Assembly: GCA_016200545.1 (NCBI GenBank)
Contig: JACQEO010000028.1
Coordinates: 1-64,000 of the forward strand
DNA: 64,000 bases
Origin: Deltaproteobacteria bacterium
GTDB taxonomy: Bacteria; Desulfobacterota; Binatia; UTPRO1
Direction of reading: 5' to 3'
This document shows, in pieces, positions 26,712 to 35,988 of this stretch. The position numbers and the translations under genes were made by a program. A model generated the notes under the pieces. The model worked only from the letters and a program-made list of their open reading frames with translations, did no database searches and had not been told where the DNA came from. Within the stretch, counting starts at the first letter, position 1. Every line of letters starts with the position of its first letter.

Positions 26712-26738
26712 ACGCGCGCTCTCATGGAGAGCGCGCGC
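26712..26738 (-). terminator. hairpin downstream of ftsZ
   Basis: CGCGCGCTCTC and GAGAGCGCGCG (26713-26723 and 26727-26737) form an 11-bp perfect stem with a 3-nt loop, 15 bp after the ftsZ stop on the minus strand. No T-run follows, so it may be an intrinsic-like or 3'-protective structure at the end of the division cluster. Confidence 0.5.
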
Positions 26739-26752
26739 CGCGAGTGAGGTGA

Positions 26753-27994
26753 TCAGTCCGCCTGCTTGCGCAGGAACGTCGGGATGTCGAGGCTGTCGTC
26801 CTCGTCCGGGACGGTGAGGTCGATCGGCTCGCTGCGGTCGCCGTTGTTGTTGCCCGAGCGACGCCACATCGTGCCCTCGATGTCGTCGATGACGCCGACG
26901 CGCACGACGCGGCGCTGCGCGGCGGACGCCGCGGCTTCACGGACGGGGTCGCGCGCCGGCTCGCGGTTGTAGGCGACACGCGCCGCCGCATGCTGCGAGG
27001 GGGCGGCGGTCGTCGGCGGCCGTTTCGTCTCTTCGCGTGGCTCGCCGAAGCCGGTCGCGATGACGGTGATGCGGATCTGATCCTTCATGCTCTCGTCGAT
27101 GACGGCGCCGAAAATGATGTTGGCTTCGTCGTCGGCCTCCTCTTGGATCAGTGTCGCCGCCTCGTTTACCTCGTGCAGCCCGAGGTCGAGGCCACCGGTG
27201 ATGTTGATGAGGACGCCGCGCGCGCCTTGGATCGAGACGTCTTCGAGGAGAGGACTCGAGATCGCCCTCTGCGCGGCCTCGACGGCGCGGTTCTCCCCGC
27301 TCGCGCTCGCCGCGCCCATGAGCGCCATACCCATCTCGGACATGATCGTGCGCACGTCGTTGAAGTCGAGGTTGATGAGGCCGTGGACGGTGATGAGTTC
27401 GGAGATGCCGCGAACCGCTTGCAGGAGCACGTCGTCCGCCTTCTTGAAGGTCTCGAGGATGGAGGTGTTGCGGCCGGCGACGGCGAGGAGGCGTTGATTG
27501 GGAATGGCGATCAACGTGTCGACGTTGGCCTTGAGCTCGCGCATACCCTCTTCGGCCTGCTTGCCGCGTTTCTTCCCTTCGAAGAGGAACGGCTTCGTGA
27601 CGACGCCGACGGTGAGGGCGCCCATCTCCTTGGCGACCCGCGCGACGATGGGCGCGCCGCCCGTGCCGGTACCGCCGCCCATGCCAGCCGTGATGAACAC
27701 CATGTCGGCGCCGGTCAGGTACTCACGGATGCGCTCGAGGTCTTCGGTCGCAGCCTTGCGGCCTATCTCGGGATTGCCGCCGGCGCCGAGACCCTTCGTC
27801 ACCTGCGAGCCGAGCTGTAGCTTCGCCGGAGCGAGATTGGCGGCGAGCGCCTGCGCATCGGTGTTGGCGCTGATGAAGTCGATGCCCTGGAGCCCGGCCG
27901 CGATCATGGTGTTGACCGCGTTGCCACCTCCGCCACCGACTCCGACGACTTTGATTCGGGCGCTCGGCTGATCGCCATCGGACACTTTGCTCAT
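26753..27994 (-). CDS. ftsZ: cell division GTPase FtsZ
   Basis: Tubulin homologue that polymerises into the Z-ring. About 413 residues. GTP-binding loops are [17 protein letters not shown], the tubulin signature [19 protein letters not shown], and the T7 catalytic loop LNLDF variant [17 protein letters not shown] long variable linker (about 320-395) leads to the C-terminal peptide [11 protein letters not shown], which binds FtsA. The ATG of MSKVSDGD is preceded by GGAGGAGG. It is the last division gene of the cluster. Confidence 0.97.
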   Translation of the reverse strand: MSKVSDGDQPSARIKVVGVGGGGGNAVNTMIAAGLQGIDFISANTDAQALAANLAPAKLQLGSQVTKGLGAGGNPEIGRKAATEDLERIREYLTGADMVFITAGMGGGTGTGGAPIVARVAKEMGALTVGVVTKPFLFEGKKRGKQAEEGMRELKANVDTLIAIPNQRLLAVAGRNTSILETFKKADDVLLQAVRGISELITVHGLINLDFNDVRTIMSEMGMALMGAASASGENRAVEAAQRAISSPLLEDVSIQGARGVLINITGGLDLGLHEVNEAATLIQEEADDEANIIFGAVIDESMKDQIRITVIATGFGEPREETKRPPTTAAPSQHAAARVAYNREPARDPVREAAASAAQRRVVRVGVIDDIEGTMWRRSGNNNGDRSEPIDLTVPDEDDSLDIPTFLRKQAD

Positions 27995-28102
27995 CGCCCC
28001 TCCTCCTTCAACCTGCCTCGCCACCGGGCTCTCGCTCATAGGTGAGCGGCCACTGTGGCTTCCCCCTGCCCCGCGTCCATGCCGCCTCCTCATCCCGCAC
28101 CT

Positions 28103-28131
28103 CCTGTAGCGCAATTCACCATCGCTGTCAC
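28103..28131 (-). promoter_or_regulatory. possible ftsZ promoter
   Basis: In the 165-bp gap between ftsA and ftsZ the minus strand reads GTGACA, 17 bases, TACAGG. The hexamers are imperfect but spacing is ideal, and extra promoters before ftsZ are common in bacteria. Weak evidence. Confidence 0.25.
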
Positions 28132-28159
28132 CTATTTTCCCGCGATCATGCTGCGCTTT

Positions 28160-29386
28160 TTAAAAAAATACCCGGAGCCAATCGGTCATACGTTCACGTA
28201 CCCGTCCAATGACACCCTGATCCCGCATCGAGGTGACGCGTCCCACCCCGCCGCTGCCCGCGCCCGCGAGAACGAGGCCGACGACGCCGGCGTAGAGCGG
28301 GCTGCACACCAGGTCCGCAAGCGCGGTGACGTGTTGCGGGACGCCAATACGCACCGGCAGCCGCAGCGCCTGCTCCGCTACTTCCGTGACGCTGTCGAGG
28401 AGTGCCGTGCCGCCGGTCAGTACGACGCCGGAGGCAAGGCTGCCCTCGAAACCGGAGCGAATGATCTCGCGGCTCACCAGTGTGAAGATCTCCTCGACCC
28501 GCGGCTCGATGATCTCGCAGAGGATGTGGCGCGAGAGCACGCGCGGCTCGCGATCGGCGACGCTCGGCACCTCGATCGAGGTGTGCCGCGCCACCTTTTT
28601 GGCGCGTGCGCAGCCAAAGCGTTGCTTGATTTTCTCCGCTTCGAGGGTCGGGGTCCGGAGGCCGGCGGCGATGTCGTTGGTCAGGTGCGCGCCGCCGAGC
28701 GGCAGGACCGCGGTGTGCCGGACCGCGCCGCCGTGGAAGAGGACGACGTCGGTGGTGCCGCAGCCGACGTCGACCAGCGCCACGCCCAGGTCCTTTTCCT
28801 CTGGGGTGAGCGCGGCGTCGGCGGCCGCGAGTGGCTCGAGCACGATGTCATCGACGATCAGGCCCGCCTTCTTGCAGCACTTGAGGATGTTCTGCGACGC
28901 CGAGGCGTGGGCGGTGACGATGTGGACCTTGGCCTCGAGGCGCACACCGGCCATGCCGAGAGGCTCCCTGATGCCCTCCTGGTCGTCGATGATGAACTCC
29001 TGCGGAAGGACGTGCAGCACCTCGCGGTCGGACGGAAGGGCCACGGCGCGGGCGGCATCGAGGACACGGTCGATGTCACCGGCCGAGACCTCGCCGTTGC
29101 GGACCGCCACCACGCCGTGACTGGTGACGCCTCGCACGTGCGCGCCCGAGATGCTGGTTACGACCTGCCGGATCTCGCAGCCGGCCATCGCCTCGGCTTC
29201 GGCGACCGCCTTGCGGATGGCGGCGACCGTCGACTCGAGGTGGACGATGACGCTCTTCCGCAACCCTCGTGACGGCGCGGTCCCGAGGCCGACGATCTCG
29301 ATCCCGCGCTCGCCGACGCTTCCGACCAGCACGGTCGTCTTCGACGTCCCGAGGTCGAGGCCCGCCACCAACGTCCGCTTCGTCAT
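28160..29386 (-). CDS. ftsA: cell division protein FtsA
   Basis: Actin-like ATPase that anchors FtsZ to the membrane. About 408 residues. Phosphate loops LVAGLDLGTSKTTVLVG near the start and GVALVDVGCGTTDVVLFHGG, with adenosine loop VVLTGGTALLDSVTEV. The C-terminal helix GRVRERMTDWLRVFF is the amphipathic membrane anchor. Several ATGs are clustered; MTKRTLVAGL (29386) was chosen, with MGMGM starts up to 12 bp earlier possible. It lies 34 bp after ftsQ. Confidence 0.95.
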   Translation of the reverse strand: MTKRTLVAGLDLGTSKTTVLVGSVGERGIEIVGLGTAPSRGLRKSVIVHLESTVAAIRKAVAEAEAMAGCEIRQVVTSISGAHVRGVTSHGVVAVRNGEVSAGDIDRVLDAARAVALPSDREVLHVLPQEFIIDDQEGIREPLGMAGVRLEAKVHIVTAHASASQNILKCCKKAGLIVDDIVLEPLAAADAALTPEEKDLGVALVDVGCGTTDVVLFHGGAVRHTAVLPLGGAHLTNDIAAGLRTPTLEAEKIKQRFGCARAKKVARHTSIEVPSVADREPRVLSRHILCEIIEPRVEEIFTLVSREIIRSGFEGSLASGVVLTGGTALLDSVTEVAEQALRLPVRIGVPQHVTALADLVCSPLYAGVVGLVLAGAGSGGVGRVTSMRDQGVIGRVRERMTDWLRVFF

Positions 29387-29420
29387 CCCCATGCCCATCC
29401 GCGCCCCCGCGCGGCGGAGC

Positions 29421-30275
29421 TCACACTCGAGCGCGCCGCCCGCCACCACCACCCTGCCGCAACCGAATCACCGCCTGAGACTCGTACGTGAGATCGATCT
29501 CCCGCAGCTGGCTCTCTCGTCCCGCGAAGCCGCCGAGAACCTCGCCGAGACGCGCGAGCTTCTCGGGAAACCGCCCCCAACCGAACTCGAGCGCCACTTC
29601 CGGCTTGACCGGGAAGACCGTGATGCCCTGGTCTCGTTCGATATGCACCTCCGAGACGCGAAATGGAAGCCCCGACGTCACGATGAGCTTCACCAGCTTG
29701 AGCGCCTGGCGCATGGCGTGCCGTGGGTAGGGCCGCTCGCCGTTCAAGACCGCCGCCTCGATGCCGGTGACGAACGGCAGATCGAGCGCGTCCCCGGCGC
29801 CGACGGGCGCGAAGACCGCCCCCGTCCGATCGACGTAGTAGAGCTGGTCGATGAGCAGGGCCGCGGCGGCCTCGCGCTCGACGACCTGTACGGTCAGTCG
29901 GCGGGGGTATTCGCGCCGGACGCGGGCGCGCCGAATCCATGGATGCTCTTCGAGGCGGCGCTCGAGAGCGCGCGGCTCGAGACTCCAGATACTCATGCCG
30001 GGGCGGAGACCCATCCACTGGAGAAGGGCACCCTCGCGCACCCGGTGCGTCGGAAACACGACGATCTCGCTGACCGCGAAGTACGGATGCTGGAGCGCCC
30101 AGGCGCTGATCACCCCGCGTTCGGCGACGACCGTGGCGGCGAGCGCAAGCAGCGCGACGAGCGCGCTCGCGGATCGCCAGCGACGGCGCGTCGCGCCCGC
30201 GACGGCGCGCGCCGTACGCCACGCCGGCGTCAGCCCGCGCGCGACCGCGCGATGCACGCGGCGAACCCGCCTCAT
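29421..30275 (-). CDS. ftsQ: cell division protein FtsQ
   Basis: Bitopic divisome protein. About 284 residues: a basic cytoplasmic N-terminus (about 1-35), one membrane span (SASALVALLALAATVVA), then a POTRA domain (FAVSEIVVFPTHRVREGALL, RRARVRREYPRRLTVQVVER) and the FtsQ beta domain (PFRVSEVHIERDQGITVFPV). The C-terminus is Gly/Arg-rich. The start codon overlaps the ddl stop in ATGA. Recruits FtsL/FtsB and controls septal synthesis. Confidence 0.9.
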   Translation of the reverse strand: MRRVRRVHRAVARGLTPAWRTARAVAGATRRRWRSASALVALLALAATVVAERGVISAWALQHPYFAVSEIVVFPTHRVREGALLQWMGLRPGMSIWSLEPRALERRLEEHPWIRRARVRREYPRRLTVQVVEREAAAALLIDQLYYVDRTGAVFAPVGAGDALDLPFVTGIEAAVLNGERPYPRHAMRQALKLVKLIVTSGLPFRVSEVHIERDQGITVFPVKPEVALEFGWGRFPEKLARLGEVLGGFAGRESQLREIDLTYESQAVIRLRQGGGGGRRARV

Positions 30276-31219
30276 CGCCGCGACTCCCGCACGCGCAGGG
30301 CGGCGCCGTCCAGGATGCGCTCGCAGAGTGCCGAGAAATCGATGCCGGCGGGCGCGACGATCCGCGGCAAGTAGGCGAGCGCGTGCAGGCCGGGGAGCGT
30401 GTTGAGCTCGATCAGGAACGGCCGGCGGCCGTCGACGCGAAAGTCGACGCGGCTGTAGGCGTCACAGGCGAGCGCGGCGTGCGCCGCCTCGGCGAGCGCC
30501 AGCACACGCCGCGTCGTTGCCCGGTCGAGGCGCGCCGGCATGTGAAACTCCTCCAGACCGGCGGTGTACTTGACGGCGTAGGTGTGGAACTCGCCCTTCG
30601 CCACGACCTCGAGGGCGCCGAGCGCACGCCCGTCGAGGACGCCGACCGTCACCTCACGCCCGGGAATGTATTCTTCGATCACGACGTCGCCGCCGAAGCG
30701 CGCCGCGGCGCGGATGGCGCGCGCGAGGTCGGCGCGACGACGGACGATCGACACCCCGACGCTCGACCCTTCACGATTCGGCTTCACGACGACCGGCAAC
30801 GGCGCCGGTAGCCGTGGCGGCGCGACCACGCGCCGGCCGGCGGCGGCGGGCACGACCGTCCAGCGCGGCGTCGGGAGGCCGGCGGCGCGCCACAGCGCCT
30901 TCGACGTCGCCTTGTGCATGGCGAGCGCGCTCGAGAGGACGCTCGCACCCGTGTAGGGGATCGCCATCAGCTCGAGCAGGCCCTGCACGCAGCCGTCCTC
31001 GCCGTAGGCGCCATGGAGCGCGTTGAAGGCGACGTCCGGTCGCAGGCGCGCGAGGCGCGCCGGCAGGTCGCGGCCAACCGGCACGAGCGTCACGCGGTAG
31101 CCGAGGCCGCGCAGCGCCGCGGCGACCTTCCGACCGGACTGCTCGGAGATCTCGCGCTCGCACGAGAGCCCGCCGAGCAACACCGCCACGCGCTTGCCGC
31201 GATACCGCCCCCGCCCCAC
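30272..31219 (-). CDS. ddl: D-alanine--D-alanine ligase
   Basis: Makes D-Ala-D-Ala for the peptidoglycan stem. 315 residues. KRVAVLLGGLSCEREISEQS at the start, VAFNALHGAYGEDGCVQGLL, ATP-grasp core PVVVKPNREGSSVGVSIV, VIEEYIPGREVTVGVLDGR, and the metal site YSRVDFRVDG with IELNTLPGLH. The substrate-site histidine (LHG) and Ser of the GSSVG loop are intact. GTG start, 10 bp after murB; overlaps ftsQ by 4 bp. Confidence 0.96.
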   Translation of the reverse strand: MGRGRYRGKRVAVLLGGLSCEREISEQSGRKVAAALRGLGYRVTLVPVGRDLPARLARLRPDVAFNALHGAYGEDGCVQGLLELMAIPYTGASVLSSALAMHKATSKALWRAAGLPTPRWTVVPAAAGRRVVAPPRLPAPLPVVVKPNREGSSVGVSIVRRRADLARAIRAAARFGGDVVIEEYIPGREVTVGVLDGRALGALEVVAKGEFHTYAVKYTAGLEEFHMPARLDRATTRRVLALAEAAHAALACDAYSRVDFRVDGRRPFLIELNTLPGLHALAYLPRIVAPAGIDFSALCERILDGAALRVRESRR

Positions 31220-31229
31220 GACCGCCTCC

Positions 31230-32243
31230 TCACCACTCGCCCACGAACCGTACCTCGGGCTCGAGCTCGATGCCCCGTTGCCGCCGCACGGCGCGCGTCG
31301 CGAGATCGATCAACCCCTGCACGTCGGCGGCGCGCGCGCGTCCGAGATTCACGATGAAGTTGGCGTGACGCTCGGAGAACATCGCCTCTCCGAGGCGCGC
31401 ACCCTTGAGCCCGGCCTCCTCGATCAGCCGGCCGGCGAAGGCGCCCGGCGGGTTCTTGAAAATCGAGCCGGCGTTGGGATGACCCTTCGGTTGGTGGCGG
31501 TCGCGGCGCGCCTTGGCATCCGCGACCGCGGCGGCGAGCACGGCTGCGTCGCCACGCGCGAGGCGGAGACACACGGCGGTGATGACCGCACGCGTCGGCA
31601 GCGCCATCCGACGATAGGCGAAGCCCAAGCGCTCGCGCGGTAGGAGAACACGCTCGCCGCCTTCGTCGACAGCCTCGAGCGCCGTCACGACGCGTCCGAT
31701 CTCGCCGCCGAACGCGCCGGCGTTCATGAGCAGACCGCCGCCGATCGTGCCCGGAATGCCCTCGCCGAACTCGAGGCCGGCGAGGCCGGCGGCGACCGTC
31801 TGCGAGACCAGCCGCTTGAACGGGACCGCGGCGCCGACGCGCAGCGCCCCGCCGTCGCCGCCGAGCTCCCATTCGACGAAGTCGAAGGGCTTCGCGAGCG
31901 CCACGACGAGACCGCGCACGCCACGATCGCTCACCAGGAGATTGGTGCCACCGCCGAGAAAGAAGACCGGGTAGCCGTACGCGTGCGCGGCGCGCAGCAC
32001 AGCTTGCAGCTCGGGCACGCTCATCGCCGCGACGAACAAATCCGCCGGGCCGCCGATGCGGAAGCTCGTATGACGGGCGAGCGGCTCGTCGCGACGCACG
32101 CGCGTGCCGGCCGCGGCGAGCGCGGCGGCGACGGCGTCGCGTACCGCCTCGGGCACCGCGCGCGCCGCCGACGACGCGGACGCGGCCGGGGGCGCGATCG
32201 CCATCGGCGTCGTCGGCACCATGCTCGGGCGCGGTGCGCTCAT
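31230..32243 (-). CDS. murB: UDP-N-acetylenolpyruvoylglucosamine reductase
   Basis: FAD/NADPH enzyme that reduces UDP-GlcNAc-enolpyruvate to UDP-MurNAc. 337 residues with a 35-residue Ala-rich N-terminal extension. HTSFRIGGPADLFVAA, FFLGGGTNLLVSDRGVRGLV and GLEFGEGIPGTIGGGLLMNAG bind FAD; HPNAGSIFKNPPG carries the proton-donor serine and identifies the type IIb form. The ATG overlaps the murC stop by 4 bp. Confidence 0.95.
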   Translation of the reverse strand: MSAPRPSMVPTTPMAIAPPAASASSAARAVPEAVRDAVAAALAAAGTRVRRDEPLARHTSFRIGGPADLFVAAMSVPELQAVLRAAHAYGYPVFFLGGGTNLLVSDRGVRGLVVALAKPFDFVEWELGGDGGALRVGAAVPFKRLVSQTVAAGLAGLEFGEGIPGTIGGGLLMNAGAFGGEIGRVVTALEAVDEGGERVLLPRERLGFAYRRMALPTRAVITAVCLRLARGDAAVLAAAVADAKARRDRHQPKGHPNAGSIFKNPPGAFAGRLIEEAGLKGARLGEAMFSERHANFIVNLGRARAADVQGLIDLATRAVRRQRGIELEPEVRFVGEW

Positions 32244-33640
32244 TGCAAAGCCGCGGGACGCTCGCGGGCGAGCGCATGCAGGAGCTCGTCGCCGACCTTG
32301 TGCACGTCGCCGGCGCCGAGGGTGACGACCATGTCGCCGCCCCGTAGATCCGGGAGCAGCGCCTCGACGACCGCGGCGCGTGACGACACGAAGCGCACAT
32401 CGGCGTGCCCGCGGCGGCGCAACGCCTCATACAGTGCCTCGCCGCTCACGCCCTCGATGCGATCCTCGCCGGCCGGATAGATCTCCGTCAGGACCAGGAG
32501 GTCGGCGTCGTCGAAGGCGCCGAGGAAGTCGGAGAAGAGATCGCGGGTGCGCGTGTAGCGATGCGGTTGGAAGATCGCGACCAGGCGGCGCCCGAAGCCC
32601 TCGCGCGCCGCGCGCAAGGTCGCCTTCACCTCCTCGGGATGATGCCCATAGTCGTCGACGACTGTGACGCCGCCGATCTCGCCCTTCACCTCGAAGCGGC
32701 GATGGATACCCTCGAACGAGGCGAGCGCCCGCGCGATCGTTTCGAAGGCGATCCCGAGCTCGCACGCGACGGCGATGACGGCGAGGGCGTTCTGCGCATT
32801 GTGGCGTCCGGGCATGCGCAGCGCGATCTCGCCGATCCAGCGGCCGCGCTCGAGCACGTCGAAGCGCGTGCCGTCGGCACTGACGCGCGTGTGCACCGCT
32901 TGCAGATCGGCGTCGCTGGCGAGCCCGTAGGTGAGGAACCGTTTGCGGACACGCGGCAGCAGTGCTCGCACCGCAACGCTGTCGAGGCACAGCACGGCGA
33001 GGCCGTAGAACGGCACGCGGTTGATGAATTGGAGGTAGGCCTCGTGCATACGCTCGATCGAACCGTAGTGGTCGAGGTGCTCCGGGTCGATGTTGGTGAC
33101 CACCGCGTGCGTCGGCGTGAGGAGGAGGAAGCTGCCGTCGCTCTCGTCCGCCTCGGCGACGAGGAACCGGCTCTGCCCGAGACGCGCGTTGGAGCCGAGC
33201 CCCTTCACCTTGCCGCCGATCACCAAGGTCGGGTCGAGGTCGGCCTGGGCGAGCACGTGCCCCAGCATCGACGTCGTCGTCGTCTTGCCATGCGTGCCGG
33301 CGACGGCGAGGGCGGTCTTCATCCGCATGAGCTCGGCGAGCATCTCGGCGCGCGGGATCACCGGGATCTTGAGCTCGCGTGCGCGCACCACCTCGGGATT
33401 GGAGAACTTCACCGCCGACGAGATAACGACGACGTCGACCGTCGGCCCGACGCGGTCGGCGTGGTGCCCGAGCGCGATCGTCGCGCCGAGGCGCCCGAGG
33501 CGCTCCGTCGCGTCGCTCGCCGCGAGATCGGAGCCGCTGACGGTGAAGCCGAGAGTGAGGAGCACCTCGGCGATGCCGCTCATGCCGATGCCGCCGATTC
33601 CGACGAAATGAATGTGTCGCTGTTTACTCGTCAGCTCCAT
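32240..33640 (-). CDS. murC: UDP-N-acetylmuramate--L-alanine ligase
   Basis: Adds L-Ala to UDP-MurNAc. 466 residues. N-terminal HIHFVGIGGIGMSGIAEVLL, ATP loop AVAGTHGKTTTTSMLG, and RFLVAEADESDGSFLLLTP with the Mg-ligand region. NIDPEHLDHYG and the C-terminal VVDDYGHHPEEVKATL are family signatures. The ATG has GGAGG upstream. 73 bp separate it from murG, the largest gap within the mur genes; murB overlaps its end. Confidence 0.96.
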   Translation of the reverse strand: MELTSKQRHIHFVGIGGIGMSGIAEVLLTLGFTVSGSDLAASDATERLGRLGATIALGHHADRVGPTVDVVVISSAVKFSNPEVVRARELKIPVIPRAEMLAELMRMKTALAVAGTHGKTTTTSMLGHVLAQADLDPTLVIGGKVKGLGSNARLGQSRFLVAEADESDGSFLLLTPTHAVVTNIDPEHLDHYGSIERMHEAYLQFINRVPFYGLAVLCLDSVAVRALLPRVRKRFLTYGLASDADLQAVHTRVSADGTRFDVLERGRWIGEIALRMPGRHNAQNALAVIAVACELGIAFETIARALASFEGIHRRFEVKGEIGGVTVVDDYGHHPEEVKATLRAAREGFGRRLVAIFQPHRYTRTRDLFSDFLGAFDDADLLVLTEIYPAGEDRIEGVSGEALYEALRRRGHADVRFVSSRAAVVEALLPDLRGGDMVVTLGAGDVHKVGDELLHALARERPAALQ

Positions 33641-33713
33641 GCCACCCTCCGCGTGCGGGCGTCACCGCGAGCATAGACGAGCACGCGGACGAGCACGAAT
33701 CGCGCCTGGGCGC

Positions 33714-34802
33714 TCACCCGATCAGCTCCTCGACCGCGTCGAGCACACGCTCGGCGGCATAGGAGCGCGCGAGCGCGCGCACCCGGGCCGCCATGGTCGC
33801 GCGGACATCCGCCGCCAGCATGGCGCGGACCTCGGACGCCAGGCGCGCGCCGGTCGCCTCGAGGTCGAGCACCATGCGCGCCGCGCCGGCGCGCACCAGG
33901 CTCTCGGCGTTGGCGCGCTGGTGCTCGTCCGCCGCATACGGGTACGGCACCAGGATGGCGGGCTTGCCGAGCGCCGCGAGCTCGGCGATCGTCGTCGCGC
34001 CGGCGCGACAGACGACGAGATCCGCGGCCGCGTAGGCGGCTCGCATGTCGGTGATGAAGGGCCGCACGTCGGCGTCGATCCCCGCCACGGCATACGCGGC
34101 GCGCACCGACGCCTCCGCCTCTGCGCCGGTCTGATGGACGATATGCACACCCGGAACGTCCGCGAGCGCCGCGCCCAATGCCGGCCCTGCCTGGTTCAAC
34201 GTGCGCGCTCCGGCGCTGCCGCCGAAGAGGAGGAGCGTGAGGCCGCCCCCTGATGTCGTCGTCTCGGGAGGTGATGTCGCGACGTCGGTCGTGGACGCAC
34301 CCGACCAGCGCACCGGATTGCCGGTCACAACCGCCTTGCCGGGGGCGAAGCTGGCGGCGCTCTCCGGAAAGCTGACGCACACGCGATCGGCGAGGCGGGC
34401 GAGGAGACGCGTGGTCAGCCCCGGGCGCGCGTTCTGCTCGAGCAGCACGATCGGCGTGCCCGCGAGCCGTCCGGCCACTACCGCCGGCGCCGACGCGTAG
34501 CCGCCGAGGCCGACGATCGCGTCGGGGGCGAAGCCGCGCACCAGCACGCGCGCGCGCCGAACGCTCGCGGCGAGGGCGCCGAGGGCGTTGAGCCGCTCCC
34601 GCGAGCCGCGGCCGCGGAGCGGCGCGATCGGCAGCGTCTCGAGCGCGAAACCGCTCTCCGGCAGGATACGTGCTTCGAGGCCGCGTTCGCTGCCGACGAA
34701 AAGGATCGCGACCTGCGGATCGCGGCGCCGCGCCGCTTCGGCGACGGCGATACCGGGAAAGAGGTGCCCGCCCGTGCCGCCGCCCGCGATCATGAGCCGC
34801 AC
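33714..34802 (-). CDS. murG: UDP-GlcNAc:lipid I GlcNAc transferase
   Basis: Peripheral inner-membrane GT28 glycosyltransferase that converts lipid I to lipid II. 362 residues. The G-loop MIAGGGTGGHLFPGIAVAE, second loop LLFGGSAGARTLNQAGPAL, and UDP-GlcNAc loop VVCRAGATTIAELAALGKPA are all present. GTG start, 4 bp after ftsW with GAGG upstream. Confidence 0.96.
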   Translation of the reverse strand: MRLMIAGGGTGGHLFPGIAVAEAARRRDPQVAILFVGSERGLEARILPESGFALETLPIAPLRGRGSRERLNALGALAASVRRARVLVRGFAPDAIVGLGGYASAPAVVAGRLAGTPIVLLEQNARPGLTTRLLARLADRVCVSFPESAASFAPGKAVVTGNPVRWSGASTTDVATSPPETTTSGGGLTLLLFGGSAGARTLNQAGPALGAALADVPGVHIVHQTGAEAEASVRAAYAVAGIDADVRPFITDMRAAYAAADLVVCRAGATTIAELAALGKPAILVPYPYAADEHQRANAESLVRAGAARMVLDLEATGARLASEVRAMLAADVRATMAARVRALARSYAAERVLDAVEELIG

Positions 34803-34806
34803 GACC

Positions 34807-35988
34807 TCACCCGGACTCCCGCGAGAGCGCGAGAAGGACGCCGACGCTCGCGAGTGCGCCGATCATCGCCGAGCCGCCGTAGCTCACGAACGGCAGCGCC
34901 AGCCCCTTCGTCGGCAGAAGCCCGAGCACGACGGCCATGTTCACGCCCGCCTGCGCGACCAGCAGGACGGTGACACCGAACGCAACCAGCCGCCCGAACG
35001 GCGTCGGATGGCGGAGCGCGACGCGGAAGCCGCGCACCGCAAGGGCGGCGAAAAGCGCCACCACGAGGAGCGCGCCGATGAGTCCGAGCTCCTCGCCGAT
35101 CACCGAGAAGATGAAGTCGGTGTGCGCCTCGGGAAGGTAGAACATCTTCTGCTTGCTCTCGCCGAGGCCGCTCCCGAGGGCGCCGCCCGAGCCGAAGGCG
35201 ATGAACGACTGCACCAGCTGGAACCCGGCGTCGCGCGGATGCTGCCACGGATCGAGGAAGACCATCACCCGACGCAGTCGGTACGGGCTACTGTGGATCG
35301 CGTAGACCGCGAGCGGCAGCGCCGGCAGGAGCGGTACGGCGAGATGGCGGATGCGCACGCCACCGACGAAGAGCATCGCCGCCAGCAACACGCTGATCAG
35401 CGTCGCGGTGCCGAAATCGGGCTCGACGACCACGAGCACTGCGAGCACCCCGACGACGATTACGTGCGGCACGAGGCCGACGCTGAAGGTCGCGATGCGC
35501 GCGCCTTTACGTACGATCGAGCGCGCCAGGTAGAGCACGACCGCGATCTTCGCGAGCTCCGACGGCTGGAGGTTGATCGCGCCGAGACCGATCCAGCGGC
35601 GCGCGCCGCCGCGGACGATCCCGAGCCCGGGGACGAGCACGGCGACGAGTGCGACCACGACGACGGCGAGGACCGCGTACGCCATACGCTCGTAGGTGCC
35701 TGCGCGTAGCCGCGACGCCAGCGCGCACACGCAGATTCCGAGCGCGATCGACGCCAGGTGCTTGCGGAACACGTAGTACGGATCGCCGAAGCGCTCGCCG
35801 GCGAAGAAGTAACTGGTGTTGAAGACCATGACGATGCTGAGGCCGACGAGCAGCGCCACCGTCAGCATGATCCAGCGATCGGGGCCGTGGGCGACGATGC
35901 TCACCGGACGGACGGCGCGCGGCGCGTGGCGCCGGGTGAGCCGGTAGGGCATGCCGCCGAGCGTCGTCGTCAGCGCGCGCGTAGTCAT
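34807..35988 (-). CDS. ftsW: septal peptidoglycan polymerase FtsW
   Basis: SEDS-family lipid II polymerase with about ten membrane spans. About 393 residues. GARRWIGLGAINLQPSELAK carries the conserved loop, VEPDFGTATLISVLLAAM has the catalytic aspartate, and EAHTDFIFSVIGEELGLIGA plus LALPFVSYGGSAMIGAL complete the signature. The ATG (MTTRAL) overlaps the murD stop. It works with FtsI encoded in the same cluster. Confidence 0.94.
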   Translation of the reverse strand: MTTRALTTTLGGMPYRLTRRHAPRAVRPVSIVAHGPDRWIMLTVALLVGLSIVMVFNTSYFFAGERFGDPYYVFRKHLASIALGICVCALASRLRAGTYERMAYAVLAVVVVALVAVLVPGLGIVRGGARRWIGLGAINLQPSELAKIAVVLYLARSIVRKGARIATFSVGLVPHVIVVGVLAVLVVVEPDFGTATLISVLLAAMLFVGGVRIRHLAVPLLPALPLAVYAIHSSPYRLRRVMVFLDPWQHPRDAGFQLVQSFIAFGSGGALGSGLGESKQKMFYLPEAHTDFIFSVIGEELGLIGALLVVALFAALAVRGFRVALRHPTPFGRLVAFGVTVLLVAQAGVNMAVVLGLLPTKGLALPFVSYGGSAMIGALASVGVLLALSRESG